A stretch of DNA of 64,000 nucleotides from DATIHQ01 sp035480535. GTDB taxonomy: Bacteria > Chlamydiota > Chlamydiia > Chlamydiales > SM23-39. The notes below the pieces were generated by a model, which was not told where the DNA came from, ran no database searches, and saw nothing but the letters and a program-made list of their open reading frames with translations. The stretch is taken from positions 12,124-76,123 of the forward strand of contig DATIHQ010000072.1 in the NCBI GenBank assembly GCA_035480535.1. Direction: 5' to 3'. The position numbers and the translations under genes were made by a program. Shown here in pieces: positions 1 through 8,660 of the stretch. Every line of letters begins with the position of its first letter. The stretch's first letter is position 1.

Positions 1-833
1 GGAATGTCGTCGAGGATCTGATTGCTATTCCCAAAGAGCTCATAAATATCGCCAGAAGCCGCAGTATCTGGCTGCAAAATATTGGCTGTCGTGTGGTGAA
101 AACCTTGTGGCAGAAGATAATCGACCACGCGAGCATACACCGTCCGGATATGGAGCGGCGCCGTGCGGACGATCAACACTTCATTTTCCCGCACAATTCG
201 AGGCAATGAGGGTTCCCAATTATGATGGAGGTGCAAAAGTTGCCTTGTATGGGCCATATTCACCCCAAGTGCGCGCGCCAAAGTGGGGAGAAAACCATAG
301 ACAGTTGTGTCATAGGTCAGCACCCCATTTTTTAAGGACAAAAAGGCAATCGTGCGGCCATCCATCTTTTCCAAAATCAAGGCGCCGCTTCCCTCTAATC
401 CCCCCAATGAGAGCAAAGGCCTTCCCCTTCGATCGGAGCGGCCAAATAACCGCATGAGATAATCGGGATTTCTTACTCTACGCCGCTCATCCGCGGCAAA
501 GAGCTTGCCAATGCTTGCGCCGATCGGAAGAAGACCCAGCATCGCCTGGCCGAGATTCCCAATGGCAATCAGCTCCACTTTAACGAAGGCTGTCCTATGC
601 TTCCTATCGTAGTGATATTCGCGGCCAATCCCATTGATCCCCAATTGCGCCAGCGTGCTCTTTAAGTTAAAGGAGACAAAAGGGGGATCGATCTGATAGC
701 CGACGAAAACGGGGGAGATATTTTCGATCTTAACGGTGGCGAGCGCTCTTTTTTCATCAATAATCTGGAGATCGGTAATTTTCCCATCGGGCGTCACCAA
801 ATCAAAGTGATGAGGAATCAGGTATTCTTCCAT
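1..833 (-). CDS. Hypothetical protein, N-terminal part (runs off the window start)
   Basis: An uninterrupted minus-strand frame opens with ATG at 833 (MEEYLIPHHFDLVTPDG) and stays open for 277 codons to the window edge, so only the N-terminal part is visible. The protein is soluble-looking, with mixed strands and helices and a His-rich stretch (LLHLHHNW) near residue 203. I see no signal peptide and no motif I can assign. It starts 27 bp downstream of the PEBP gene on the same strand, so the two may be co-transcribed. Codon use matches the neighbouring real genes, which argues against chance. Function unknown. Confidence 0.75.
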   Translation of the reverse strand, partial: MEEYLIPHHFDLVTPDGKITDLQIIDEKRALATVKIENISPVFVGYQIDPPFVSFNLKSTLAQLGINGIGREYHYDRKHRTAFVKVELIAIGNLGQAMLGLLPIGASIGKLFAADERRRVRNPDYLMRLFGRSDRRGRPLLSLGGLEGSGALILEKMDGRTIAFLSLKNGVLTYDTTVYGFLPTLARALGVNMAHTRQLLHLHHNWEPSLPRIVRENEVLIVRTAPLHIRTVYARVVDYLLPQGFHHTTANILQPDTAASGDIYELFGNSNQILDDI

Positions 834-860
834 AATTCTTGGGGTATAGCAGAACGGCAA

Positions 861-1340
861 TTAATGAGGTTTTCCCTGCGGTCTCCCTTCCATTTTTTCG
901 TAGCGGGCCATCAGTTGGCATTGCGCCACAATGTGGCCATGCATCGCCCTCTCCACCTCTTTTTTGGTGGCGCCCGCTGGCAGCTCGAGCATTTTATCGA
1001 GAGCATAGAGCTTGAAAAAGTAGCGGTGCTCCCGATCGGGCGGGCAGGGGCCAATGTATTCATTTTTCCCTGCCGTATTCCTTCCTTGCTGGCCTGGCGG
1101 AATCGAGTGTTCGCCAATAAGATGGGTGTGGGGAGGCATGTTGAAAACGACCCAGTGGTCATACATTTTGTCGGCCCGGACGAAGGAGGGTACATCGGGG
1201 TCATCCACGATGAGGACTAGGGATTTTGCCTGAGGGGGGACCCCGCTGATCTCTAGCGGTGGGTTGATACTCTTTCCCTCGCAGGTATATAGGGATGGGA
1301 TGGTGGCCCCTTCTTTAAAGGCGCTGCTGGTCAATTTCAT
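861..1340 (-). CDS. ybcL: YbhB/YbcL family PEBP-like protein
   Basis: This 159-residue protein matches the bacterial phosphatidylethanolamine-binding/Raf-kinase-inhibitor-like family in length and motifs. The N-terminus reads MKLTSSAFKEGATIPSLYTC, followed by the ligand-pocket blocks LVLIVDDPDVP (about residues 41-51), DHWVVFNMPP (about 61-70), an IGPCPP loop near 96 and the terminal HRYFFKLYALD strand. The family binds small anionic ligands in a shallow pocket; its bacterial role is poorly defined. Chlamydia carries a homologue (CT736, ybcL). No signal peptide is visible, so it is probably cytoplasmic. It is the first gene of a minus-strand pair, with an AT-rich promoter-like region upstream. 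Confidence 0.9.
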   Translation of the reverse strand: MKLTSSAFKEGATIPSLYTCEGKSINPPLEISGVPPQAKSLVLIVDDPDVPSFVRADKMYDHWVVFNMPPHTHLIGEHSIPPGQQGRNTAGKNEYIGPCPPDREHRYFFKLYALDKMLELPAGATKKEVERAMHGHIVAQCQLMARYEKMEGRPQGKPH

Positions 1341-1413
1341 AACTACCTCATGGTTTTTTTATAAGCTAATATATTCCCGGTTTAAAGGAAATTTTTTAAT
1401 ATATTTACTGTTA

Positions 1414-1427
1414 ATCACTTAAGTGAT
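1414..1427. promoter_or_regulatory. 14-bp perfect palindrome in a divergent promoter region
   Basis: The bases atcacttaagtgat form a perfect 7+7 inverted repeat without spacer, in the very AT-rich 158-bp gap between the divergent PEBP gene and the 203-residue orphan. A possible -10 (TATTAT at 1461-1466) for the plus-strand gene lies about 35 bp downstream. Size and symmetry suit a dimeric repressor operator. No regulator gene is adjacent, so this is inference. Confidence 0.35.
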
Positions 1428-1498
1428 ATCTTTATATTTTCTTTAAATTAAATAGTGTGTTATTATATGAGTATAAAAAATTCAATTGAGGGATAATT

Positions 1499-2110
1499 AT
1501 GTTCAGCGTAGCAACACTTTCGGATATTCAGGAATTCGGCTCCCCCCGCCACCAGAGAAGGGGCAGCATAGTGGATAAGTGTCCCGATACAGACCTTCAT
1601 CCCCAAGATTGTCGCCCGCTCAAAGCCGATGAGAAGACAAGCACTAGATATAAAATTCGGACCGTTAGTGAGGAAATCGAACAACTTCGAAAGGAACAAT
1701 CTGCACGGCGATCGTCTATTAGTAAAGGATCTATTTCGAGATATGAAGAGCGAGAAAATCATCGCGCTAGATTTCAGGAACTTGAAAAAAAAATGAAGTC
1801 CAATGCAGACCAATTGACAGCTGGTTTTAAAAAAGATTCTTTCATATCGAATGCATTAAAAAACCGACTTCGCGAAGACATGAAAGAAGCGACCGAACTG
1901 AGAAGAAGATATAGTGGGGATGAGAAAGAAATTGAGAACAGATCAGAGGTTATGAGAGGCTATGGTGCGGTGGCCGTAGAGCTCAGAAATTTTGGATATG
2001 ATCCTACCATAGGAGATCCGATTGGTGATGTTCTAAATCGTCTGGATGAGCAGGACGACCCAACTCCGTATCAATTAAAGAATGAACAGTTCTTAGAAAA
2101 TTCAGACTGA
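1499..2110 (+). CDS. Hypothetical coiled-coil protein, effector candidate
   Basis: This 203-residue protein begins at ATG 1499. I do not recognise its family. It is strongly charged, with a probable coiled coil over about residues 55-105 (heptad-like EIEQLRKEQ and RFQELEKKMK) and a second charged helix near 120-145. The C-terminus is acidic (LDEQDD). There is no signal peptide or membrane segment. The first 40 residues are rich in Ser, Pro and polar residues, as in many type III secreted chlamydial proteins, but this is composition only. It has its own AT-rich upstream region with a palindrome at 1414-1427 and stands alone as an orphan. Lower GC than its neighbours hints at separate ancestry. 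Confidence 0.7.
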   Translation: MFSVATLSDIQEFGSPRHQRRGSIVDKCPDTDLHPQDCRPLKADEKTSTRYKIRTVSEEIEQLRKEQSARRSSISKGSISRYEERENHRARFQELEKKMKSNADQLTAGFKKDSFISNALKNRLREDMKEATELRRRYSGDEKEIENRSEVMRGYGAVAVELRNFGYDPTIGDPIGDVLNRLDEQDDPTPYQLKNEQFLENSD

Positions 2111-2194
2111 TTCTCATTCACCCCCAAACTCCCATAAAAGAGTCCAGAGAAAAACTTGCTGAAAAATCTATGGGAAGCTAAAATTCCTCGGTTT

Positions 2195-3070
2195 ATGCAT
2201 TCATCCATTCAACCTAGAAGCTTTGGGACCCACGATGGCTCATTTCATGCAGATGAAGTGACCGCCTGCTCGCTGCTATTGCTGTTTGATCGGATCGATC
2301 GAGATAAAATTCACCGGACAAGAGATTCCAGCGTGTTGGAGAAATGCGACTACGTTTGCGATGTGGGGGGAGTCTATAATGCAGAGAAGAGACGGTTCGA
2401 CCATCATCAAATCGATTACAAGGGGCCGATGAGCAGCGCCGGGATGGTGCTCTTGTATTTGAAGGAAAAAGCCTTCATCGAACCCCATCTTTATGAGGCT
2501 TACAATAAATCGGTCGTGTGGGGCGTCGATGCTCATGATAATGGGGTGGCGAAATTGGAGGCGGGGATAACCTCCTTTTCCCAGGTAGTTTCTAACTTTC
2601 TTCCCATTGAATACGATGTATCTGATGAAGTGATGCGAGAGGCCTTTTTCCAGGCGGTTGATTTTGCAATGGGGCATCTCGACCGATTGCGCAAACGGCA
2701 TGCCTATACGATGAAATGCCAGCTGGCGGTGAAAGTGGCCATGGCCGAAGGGGTCAATGCACTGGTGTTTGAGGAATCGCTTCCCTGGATGGAGAATTTT
2801 TTCGAGCTGGGCGGCGATGTGCACCCCGCGCAATTCGTGATCATGCCCTCCGGAAAACATTGGAAGTTGCGCGGCATTCCTCCCAATATGAACGAGCGGA
2901 TGAAGGTGAGAAAGCCGATGCCTGAAAACTGGGCCGGGCTGCACGAAATGGATTTAAAAAAAGTGAGCGGGATTCCAGGGGCGATCTTTTGCCATAAGGG
3001 GCGTTTCATCTCCATTTGGGAGACGAAAGAGGATGCCTTCAAAGCCCTTCATATTTTGATGAGAAAATAA
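2195..3070 (+). CDS. MYG1 family DHH-like phosphoesterase/exonuclease (UPF0160)
   Basis: The 291-residue product carries the MYG1 signature near its N-terminus, FGTHDGSFHADEVTACSLL (about residues 10-28), with the metal-binding HxGxxHxDE pattern, then CDYVCDVGG (about 50) and the RRFDHHQ block near 66. MYG1 proteins are DHH-like phosphoesterases; the eukaryotic member degrades RNA. Chlamydia has this gene (CT386) beside a HIT-family gene (CT385), and the same pair occurs here. ATG 2195 is preferred because family similarity starts just after it; an in-frame TTG at 2156 would add 13 residues. The stop overlaps the next start by one base (TAATG), suggesting translational coupling. Confidence 0.88.
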   Translation: MHSSIQPRSFGTHDGSFHADEVTACSLLLLFDRIDRDKIHRTRDSSVLEKCDYVCDVGGVYNAEKRRFDHHQIDYKGPMSSAGMVLLYLKEKAFIEPHLYEAYNKSVVWGVDAHDNGVAKLEAGITSFSQVVSNFLPIEYDVSDEVMREAFFQAVDFAMGHLDRLRKRHAYTMKCQLAVKVAMAEGVNALVFEESLPWMENFFELGGDVHPAQFVIMPSGKHWKLRGIPPNMNERMKVRKPMPENWAGLHEMDLKKVSGIPGAIFCHKGRFISIWETKEDAFKALHILMRK

Positions 3071-3405
3071 TGTCTGTATTTAAATTGATCATTCAGGGAA
3101 AACTTCCGGCCAAAAAGGTCTTTGAAAATGAGCGGATCTTGGCCATCGAGGACATTCATCCCGTTGCCCCCGTTCACATCTTGATTATGCCTAAGAAAGA
3201 GATCCCCGATTTGCAGAGCGTAGAACCCAAAGATATGCCGTTGATCATAGAGATGATTCAGGTGGCGCAGCAGCTTGCAGAAGAAAAGGGAATTGTAGAG
3301 GGGTATCGACTGTTGACGAATAATGGCCCCGATTCGGGCCAAACGATTTTTCATTTGCACTTTCATTTAATTGGTGGGAGAGTTCTGACTCATAAGTTGG
3401 GATAA
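3070..3405 (+). CDS. HIT family (HINT-type) nucleotide phosphohydrolase
   Basis: This compact 111-residue histidine-triad protein has IIQGKLPAKKVFE at the start, the central HILIMPKKEI strand, and the catalytic triad in QTIFHLHFHLIGG near residues 93-105, a complete H-x-H-x-H motif. HINT-type enzymes hydrolyse purine nucleoside phosphoramidates and aminoacyl-adenylates in the cytoplasm. Start ATG 3070 overlaps the MYG1 stop by one base; an upstream frame extension to 3016 is a reading-frame artefact. It probably corresponds to chlamydial CT385, which also neighbours the MYG1 homologue. It is a useful contrast to the degenerate secreted HIT protein at 39016-40242. Confidence 0.92.
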   Translation: MSVFKLIIQGKLPAKKVFENERILAIEDIHPVAPVHILIMPKKEIPDLQSVEPKDMPLIIEMIQVAQQLAEEKGIVEGYRLLTNNGPDSGQTIFHLHFHLIGGRVLTHKLG

Positions 3406-3432
3406 AAGAGCCGATTGTTGTATGTCGGGGGT

Positions 3433-5160
3433 ATGAAAGTGTTTTTCCTTCTTGCAGCTTTGGTGCCCTTTCTAGCGCAACTCTCAGAAGATGAGGGAAT
3501 TCGGCGCGTGCAAGCCCACCTGTTAATCGATGATAATCAATCTGCACTCGAAGAAGCTCAGAAGTTAGAGGGCCGATATCCCCACTCGAGCCGGGTGGGA
3601 GGCGCTCTTCTAGAAGCCTTGTCTGCCAATGGTTTAGAGGAAGAAGCGCTGAATGTTTGGACCCGAATCACAGCCGATCAGCCCGATTTGATGCAGGATC
3701 GCCATTTGCTTGAGGAGCTCTCTTGGGGAGTTTTGAAGAGAGGGCTCGATTCTTCTCAATATGGAATTCGCCTCGCCTCATTGATCGGGACCTTTTTAAC
3801 GAAGGATATTAGAGCCGTTCCCGTCTTGCTCAGAATGATGCGCGATTCCAATGCGGTGATCCGCTCTGTCGCAGTGCAAATGGCAACGGCCTATCGAGAT
3901 GCCCCGCTAAAAGATGAAATCGCCCGGTTGATGAACGAAGAAAAAGTGTGGATGGTGCGCCTCGAGGTGATTAAAGCGGCCGGAATGCTCCGCATGAAAG
4001 AGCTGGCGCCTAAACTCAAGGCGCTTGTCCAATCGGAAAATACGACCTATGAAGAAAGGCAATTTTCCATTGCTTCCCTTGTAGAAATGACAGATGAGAT
4101 TTCCCTGGATGAATTCAATCTTTTGGCCCGCAGCAACCGGGCGGGGCTTCGCCATTTAGCTTGTTCGATTGCAGAGCATTTTAGAATGGAAAATGCGGGG
4201 GAGGAAATGCAACGCCTCATTGGCGATACCCATCCCGATGTCCGAATTGCCGCATTGAATGCCTTTGGCCTCTTTTTTCGAGAGAAAGTAAAACCTGAAA
4301 AAGCAAAAGAGGTTTTGGGGGCCGCATTGCGCGATATAGATCCTGCGGTGGCGATCACCGCGAGCTGGGTCGCCGTCTTAGTCGATCCTGTGTTTGGAGA
4401 ACCTTATCTCGCCCGCTGGCTGACCGATTTGCTGCCAGAAAACCGCCGCATTGCCGCTGCAGCGCTGTCTGCGACAGGCAGCCGGGGCAAAACCCTCTCG
4501 ATCCAAACTCTTCAAACCAATAGCGATTCTTACGTGAAAGCGAACATTGCGCTGGGACTTCTAGGCCAAAGGATTGAAGTGCAGCGGTGCTGCGACATCC
4601 TCTATGACTTTTTACAAACGGAAAAGAGGATGTGGATGTGGGATCCAAAACCCAATCCTCTCTTTCAAGTATTGGCGCCGAGCCAGGTGCGCCATATCGA
4701 TCAGATTCCCAATTATCCCGAAGCAATTGATCAGATGACTCGCCTCAATTTAGTTTCTCTTTTGGCTTTGGTGGGAGATCCGCGCGCACTGCCCGCATTG
4801 AAGACCTTTTTGCAGCGGAAAAGCTGGGGGATTTCAGGGGTGGCCGCAGCCACTTTATTGCAAGAAGGGGATGAAACGGCTCTCGAGGTGGTGCGCCAAC
4901 TGATGGATGATCCCGACCCAAATATTCGCCTGCAAGCCTGCTTGGTGTTGGGAATGTTGGGAAGGGAAGAGTCAGTCGTGCAGGAGCTGCAAAATGCCTA
5001 TGCGGGAGCCGAGCATGAGAAAAAACTGCATATTCTGGAAGCTTTAGGCAGGGTGGGCAACACTGAAACCTATTCATTTTTGGTCGGCCGTCTACGGGAA
5101 CCTTTTCCCATTTTGCGAATTGCGGCCGCGGCCGCCTTAATCCAAAGCGTAAACCGATGA
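3433..5160 (+). CDS. Secreted or membrane-anchored HEAT-repeat protein
   Basis: The 575-residue product begins MKVFFLLAALVPFLAQLSE, a plausible signal peptide or anchor. The rest is an array of about 30-residue helical HEAT/PBS-lyase-like repeats; recurring signatures are IRSVAVQMA, VRLEVIKAAG, VRIAALNAFG, IRLQACLVLGMLG and LRIAAAAALI. A TPR-like segment (about residues 25-85) precedes them. Such solenoids are protein-protein scaffolds; no catalytic motif is present. ATG 3433 is chosen over TTG 3415 because the signal peptide then starts at residue 1. The gene overlaps pepP by four bases (ATGA). From memory, Chlamydia also has a conserved hypothetical (CT573) beside pepP (CT574), and this may be its homologue. 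Confidence 0.85.
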   Translation: MKVFFLLAALVPFLAQLSEDEGIRRVQAHLLIDDNQSALEEAQKLEGRYPHSSRVGGALLEALSANGLEEEALNVWTRITADQPDLMQDRHLLEELSWGVLKRGLDSSQYGIRLASLIGTFLTKDIRAVPVLLRMMRDSNAVIRSVAVQMATAYRDAPLKDEIARLMNEEKVWMVRLEVIKAAGMLRMKELAPKLKALVQSENTTYEERQFSIASLVEMTDEISLDEFNLLARSNRAGLRHLACSIAEHFRMENAGEEMQRLIGDTHPDVRIAALNAFGLFFREKVKPEKAKEVLGAALRDIDPAVAITASWVAVLVDPVFGEPYLARWLTDLLPENRRIAAAALSATGSRGKTLSIQTLQTNSDSYVKANIALGLLGQRIEVQRCCDILYDFLQTEKRMWMWDPKPNPLFQVLAPSQVRHIDQIPNYPEAIDQMTRLNLVSLLALVGDPRALPALKTFLQRKSWGISGVAAATLLQEGDETALEVVRQLMDDPDPNIRLQACLVLGMLGREESVVQELQNAYAGAEHEKKLHILEALGRVGNTETYSFLVGRLREPFPILRIAAAAALIQSVNR

Positions 5161-6344
5161 AAAAGAAAATCGAAGAGGCGCAAAAATATCTCAAAGAAAT
5201 GGGAGCCGATGGATGGCTTCTCTATGATTTCCATCGGAGTAATACCTTGGCCCATACTTTCTTAGAAATTCCTCACTCTCAAATACTCAAACGCCGCTTT
5301 TTTTACTGGATCCCGGCACACGGAGAACCGGTCAAGGTTGTCCATGCGATTGAGCCCCATGTGCTCGATCATTGTCCAGGGACAAAGCGAACCTATGATT
5401 CCTGGGAAAGTCTCCAAAAAGAGGTGGCAGCAGCACTGAAAGGAGCGAAACGAGTGGCGATGGAATATTCTCCCAAAAATGCCATTCCCTATATCTCCCG
5501 CGTCGATGCGGGCACCGTCGAATTCGTCCACTCGTTGGGGATAGAAGTGGTGAGTTCGGGTGATTTTTTGCCCAAGTTCACCGCTGTGATGGATGAAAAG
5601 CAGGCCCAGAGTCATATCAGGGCGGCAAATGAGCTCGACCAGATCGCCAAAGATACATGGAAATGGATCGCCGACCATTTAAAACGGGACAAGCCGCTCA
5701 CTGAATACAGTGTGCAGCAAAAGATCCTCTCTGATTTTCAGCGGCTCCATTTATTCACTGAGGAACCTCCCATCGCTTCGGTCAATGAGCATACGGCAGA
5801 GCCCCACTACGTCCCTCAAGCGCACGGGTCGAGTCCCATCCAAAAAGGGGATCTTATTTTGCTCGATATTTGGGCCAAAGAAAAAAAGGATTGGGCAGTC
5901 TATGGCGACATCACAAAGGTTGCCGTGGCGGCAGAAAAACCCACTGCGAAGCAGCAGGAGATCTTTCAAATCGTCCACAAAGCGCAACAAACGGCGACAG
6001 AGTTAGTGAAGAGCCGATTTGCCCAAAAGAAACGGGTGGAAGGATGGGAAGTGGATGAAGCGGCTCGCTCTGTAATTCGGGAAGCTGGATATGGGAAGTA
6101 CTTTATCCATCGCACGGGCCATAATATCGATATCGAACTCCATGGAAGCGGCGCCCACATGGATAATCTCGAATCGCATGATCAAAGGGTGATTTTACCT
6201 GGAACCTGTTTCTCCATTGAGCCAGGGATTTATCTCCCAGATGAGTTTGGCATCCGCCTAGAATACGATCTCTATGTCCACAAAGATGGGACGGTGGAAA
6301 TCACGGGCGGAGTGCAAGATAAGGTTGTTTGTCTTCTACCCTGA
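5157..6344 (+). CDS. pepP: Xaa-Pro aminopeptidase (M24 family, PepP-like)
   Basis: The 395-residue protein has the two-domain creatinase/aminopeptidase P layout: an N-terminal domain to about residue 150, then a pita-bread M24 domain. The metal ligands are visible: Asp in LLDIWA, Asp in YGDITK, His in HRTGHNI, Glu in SIEPGIY and Glu in IRLEYD. The enzyme removes N-terminal residues preceding proline in the cytoplasm. It follows the HEAT-repeat gene with a four-base ATGA overlap, implying one transcript. The last 44 bases overlap the 3' end of the converging CHLPS hydrolase gene, leaving no room for a conventional terminator on either side. Confidence 0.93.
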   Translation: MKKKIEEAQKYLKEMGADGWLLYDFHRSNTLAHTFLEIPHSQILKRRFFYWIPAHGEPVKVVHAIEPHVLDHCPGTKRTYDSWESLQKEVAAALKGAKRVAMEYSPKNAIPYISRVDAGTVEFVHSLGIEVVSSGDFLPKFTAVMDEKQAQSHIRAANELDQIAKDTWKWIADHLKRDKPLTEYSVQQKILSDFQRLHLFTEEPPIASVNEHTAEPHYVPQAHGSSPIQKGDLILLDIWAKEKKDWAVYGDITKVAVAAEKPTAKQQEIFQIVHKAQQTATELVKSRFAQKKRVEGWEVDEAARSVIREAGYGKYFIHRTGHNIDIELHGSGAHMDNLESHDQRVILPGTCFSIEPGIYLPDEFGIRLEYDLYVHKDGTVEITGGVQDKVVCLLP

Positions 6345-7542
6345 TGTCGATGATTGGCTTGGCATCGGGGGCTAAGTTAAACATGAAGTTGGAAATCCGA
6401 TTCAAGGCACTTTCCTCTGTCCCATTCACATTGTAACAATGAACGGGCGTGTTATGATGCCCATTTATCCTTGACACTCTCTGAAGGGCTGGGTGGATTT
6501 CTAAATGGAGCGATTCATGCTCCACTGCCCCAATTTGTTTTTTCATGCTTGGCCCAAAAGGAATCACGTTGTCTTCTGGATGATAAATAACGAGTTTTTT
6601 TCCCGGTAATTTAGGGAAAGCAGCTGCGGGATTGAGGTCATAGCCTTGCATTTTCACCACTCGGGCGATGAATCCGGAGAGACATTTGAATATGGTTCTT
6701 CCCAAAATAGCGCGAATCATCTCTTCTGTGCTGGCAAAGGAGCGTTCATTTCCATTTGGGCCTGTCAATTGAGGATCGGTAGCTTGGGCGAGAACAGAGG
6801 TGCCGCCTCCCAGAGAGGCTCCATAGAACTGGATTTGGTTCTTGGGAACTCCGAGCGCCGTTTCCACCCACTGCACAATGGAACAACTGTCAATTTCTAA
6901 GTCTTTTGTCCCTTTGAAAACTCCTTTTGAATCTCCCACAGAGCGGTAATCAAAAATTACAAAATTGCAAGGAGTTCGTTTCAGGATCGAGGCGACTTGC
7001 AAGACGAGGTAGGGGTTTAGTTCTTCCAGAGGTGTATTTGGCTCGGAACAAATGAGATTTTTTATCGCTCCATTCTGCTGGAAGCAAATGATCGTGGGCG
7101 TTTCTTCCTTTGCGTCTGCATGCTGGAAGTGGGTGATCGCTAGATCTGCGCCATCTGTGATCTTCAGAACACCCTTATCATCGATCCTGCACTTGTAGTC
7201 AGGAGTCTTGCAAGTATAGTCGCGAGCCAGGAAAAATCTTCGCAGAGTTCTTTGTTCATCTGATTTGATATTCTCTCCATGCCAAAATTCTTGGAAATCG
7301 CGGTGGGCTTTTTCTACAATATGTCGAGGATAGTGAGCGGCAGGAAGAATGATATAGTTAGCCAAACGGCCGATTCCATAGCCAATCAGGCGGGCGAGGC
7401 CGATGGGGGGAATGAGGATGGAGAGAATATTCCAAGCGACCCGGGCGATTTTTTGAAGACAGGTCTTTTCGAGCGGCTTTAGATGTTGGTTAGCTGGAGT
7501 CCATTTAGCTTGAAATACTGCGGGGGCAATCGTCATCGTCAT
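6301..7542 (-). CDS. CHLPS-family alpha/beta hydrolase (DUF818), copy 2
   Basis: This 413-residue protein belongs to the Chlamydia-specific CHLPS 43-kDa family (DUF818), as judged by layout and by its paralogue next door. The N-terminus has FQAKWTP followed by hydrophobic segments (about residues 30-70), likely membrane association. The hydrolase core shows NFVIFDYRSVGDSKG, then the nucleophile elbow FYGASLGGG (GxSxG), and a strand with Asp and His candidates near HPEDNVIPF and INGHHN. Substrate is unknown. ATG 7542 overlaps the upstream paralogue's stop by four bases, so the genes are translationally coupled. The 3' end overlaps pepP by 44 bases. Confidence 0.85.
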   Translation of the reverse strand: MTMTIAPAVFQAKWTPANQHLKPLEKTCLQKIARVAWNILSILIPPIGLARLIGYGIGRLANYIILPAAHYPRHIVEKAHRDFQEFWHGENIKSDEQRTLRRFFLARDYTCKTPDYKCRIDDKGVLKITDGADLAITHFQHADAKEETPTIICFQQNGAIKNLICSEPNTPLEELNPYLVLQVASILKRTPCNFVIFDYRSVGDSKGVFKGTKDLEIDSCSIVQWVETALGVPKNQIQFYGASLGGGTSVLAQATDPQLTGPNGNERSFASTEEMIRAILGRTIFKCLSGFIARVVKMQGYDLNPAAAFPKLPGKKLVIYHPEDNVIPFGPSMKKQIGAVEHESLHLEIHPALQRVSRINGHHNTPVHCYNVNGTEESALNRISNFMFNLAPDAKPIIDIRVEDKQPYLALRP

Positions 7543-8657
7543 GAAATACTCGCGGGTGGCAGGATGAACTCTGCAATCACATCTTCTGCAGGCTGTCCAT
7601 CTTGGGTTACGAAGTTACAAAGAGGTTCGGAGTGAATATCGATATCCTGTCCTCGCGTTTCTTCAATTTGTTCGGGTGTCTGGGAAAGTTCGATCGATTG
7701 GAAGACAAGGTTGGCTTTGAAAGCGGTCGCGTGGGCGCTGGAAGGGTAGGGGATAATCAGGTCTTTTTTGCGGTAGACGATCATCATTTCCCCCTTGATC
7801 TTTTTCAGAGGAACTTCGAGTCCCCACCCTTGTCTCTCCATTTTGCTTGGAATCCAGAAAAGCAAAGGTCGTAAGAGTTTAGGAGTCGACTCCTTCACCA
7901 CATCGCGGATCGAAGAAAGGGAACTCTCATTCACATAGCGGTTATCGCACTCAGGATGGATTGCCTTCACATTGGCTGAAAGAGCGCCGCCGAGCGACCA
8001 CCCATACCATCTCATCTTCGGAGGAGGTACATGAAGGACATCTCTAGCAAATTGGAAGGCCGATTCGCAGTCGACCAATAAGTCGCGCATGTTTTCAGCG
8101 CTCCCTTTCGATAAAGAGACGCCACGGTAATCGAAGGCAAAGAAATTGCAAACGCGGTTTTTCTCCACCGCTTTTTCAATCAGCCAGGAATAATTTGCTT
8201 GCTCAGTGAAGGCGGCATTCGAATGGCAGAACATCACGGTTTCGGGAGTGTTTTGTTTGTGCTTAAAGAAATAGCCATTTAGTTTCACTCCATCGGGAGT
8301 CGTGATCTGATGCTGGGTAATTGTGTAGCGATCGCGTAGCCATCGGTTGATTTCGGTCACAGGACCGAAACAGCCCGCTTTAAAGGCCCTGCTGACCTGC
8401 CGTTTGAATTGCCCCGGATACAACCAGGCAGAAGGGAGGACTCCTTTTTTAGCGAAAGCTCTAAGCAGGGCATCGCCTTTAGCGAGGATCGTCACGGTAG
8501 CGGCAATGGCGATGGCAAGCGGTAAAATACAAATGGCCAAGATCGTCCGGATCACTTGCCAAATGGCCTCACAGGGAGTCCGATTGGATGGAGCGGGGAT
8601 CTGATCGTTCCACTTCGCTTGAAAGGGGAAATGAAGAGGTTGAGCAGCTACAGCCAT
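7539..8657 (-). CDS. CHLPS-family alpha/beta hydrolase (DUF818), copy 1
   Basis: The 372-residue paralogue of the following gene shares its plan: FQAKWND near residue 13, a hydrophobic segment (ILAICILPLAIAIAATVTIL, about 37-56), a lid region, FFAFDYRGVSLSKG, then the nucleophile elbow RWYGWSLGGALS with GxSxG, and HATAFKANL towards the C-terminus. CHLPS proteins are restricted to Chlamydiae as far as I recall, and their substrate is not established. The gene starts 3 bp after the stop of the Inc-like gene and overlaps the next hydrolase by four bases, forming a three-gene minus-strand operon. A role at the inclusion or host-facing membrane is inference from that context. Confidence 0.85.
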   Translation of the reverse strand: MAVAAQPLHFPFQAKWNDQIPAPSNRTPCEAIWQVIRTILAICILPLAIAIAATVTILAKGDALLRAFAKKGVLPSAWLYPGQFKRQVSRAFKAGCFGPVTEINRWLRDRYTITQHQITTPDGVKLNGYFFKHKQNTPETVMFCHSNAAFTEQANYSWLIEKAVEKNRVCNFFAFDYRGVSLSKGSAENMRDLLVDCESAFQFARDVLHVPPPKMRWYGWSLGGALSANVKAIHPECDNRYVNESSLSSIRDVVKESTPKLLRPLLFWIPSKMERQGWGLEVPLKKIKGEMMIVYRKKDLIIPYPSSAHATAFKANLVFQSIELSQTPEQIEETRGQDIDIHSEPLCNFVTQDGQPAEDVIAEFILPPASIS

Positions 8658-8660
8658 AGT

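Noticed and set aside
1463..1813. A 116-codon minus-strand open frame over the first orphan gene
   Set aside because: Very Phe/Ile-rich translation of AT-rich antisense DNA, no ribosome-binding site; the plus-strand frame has better composition and length.
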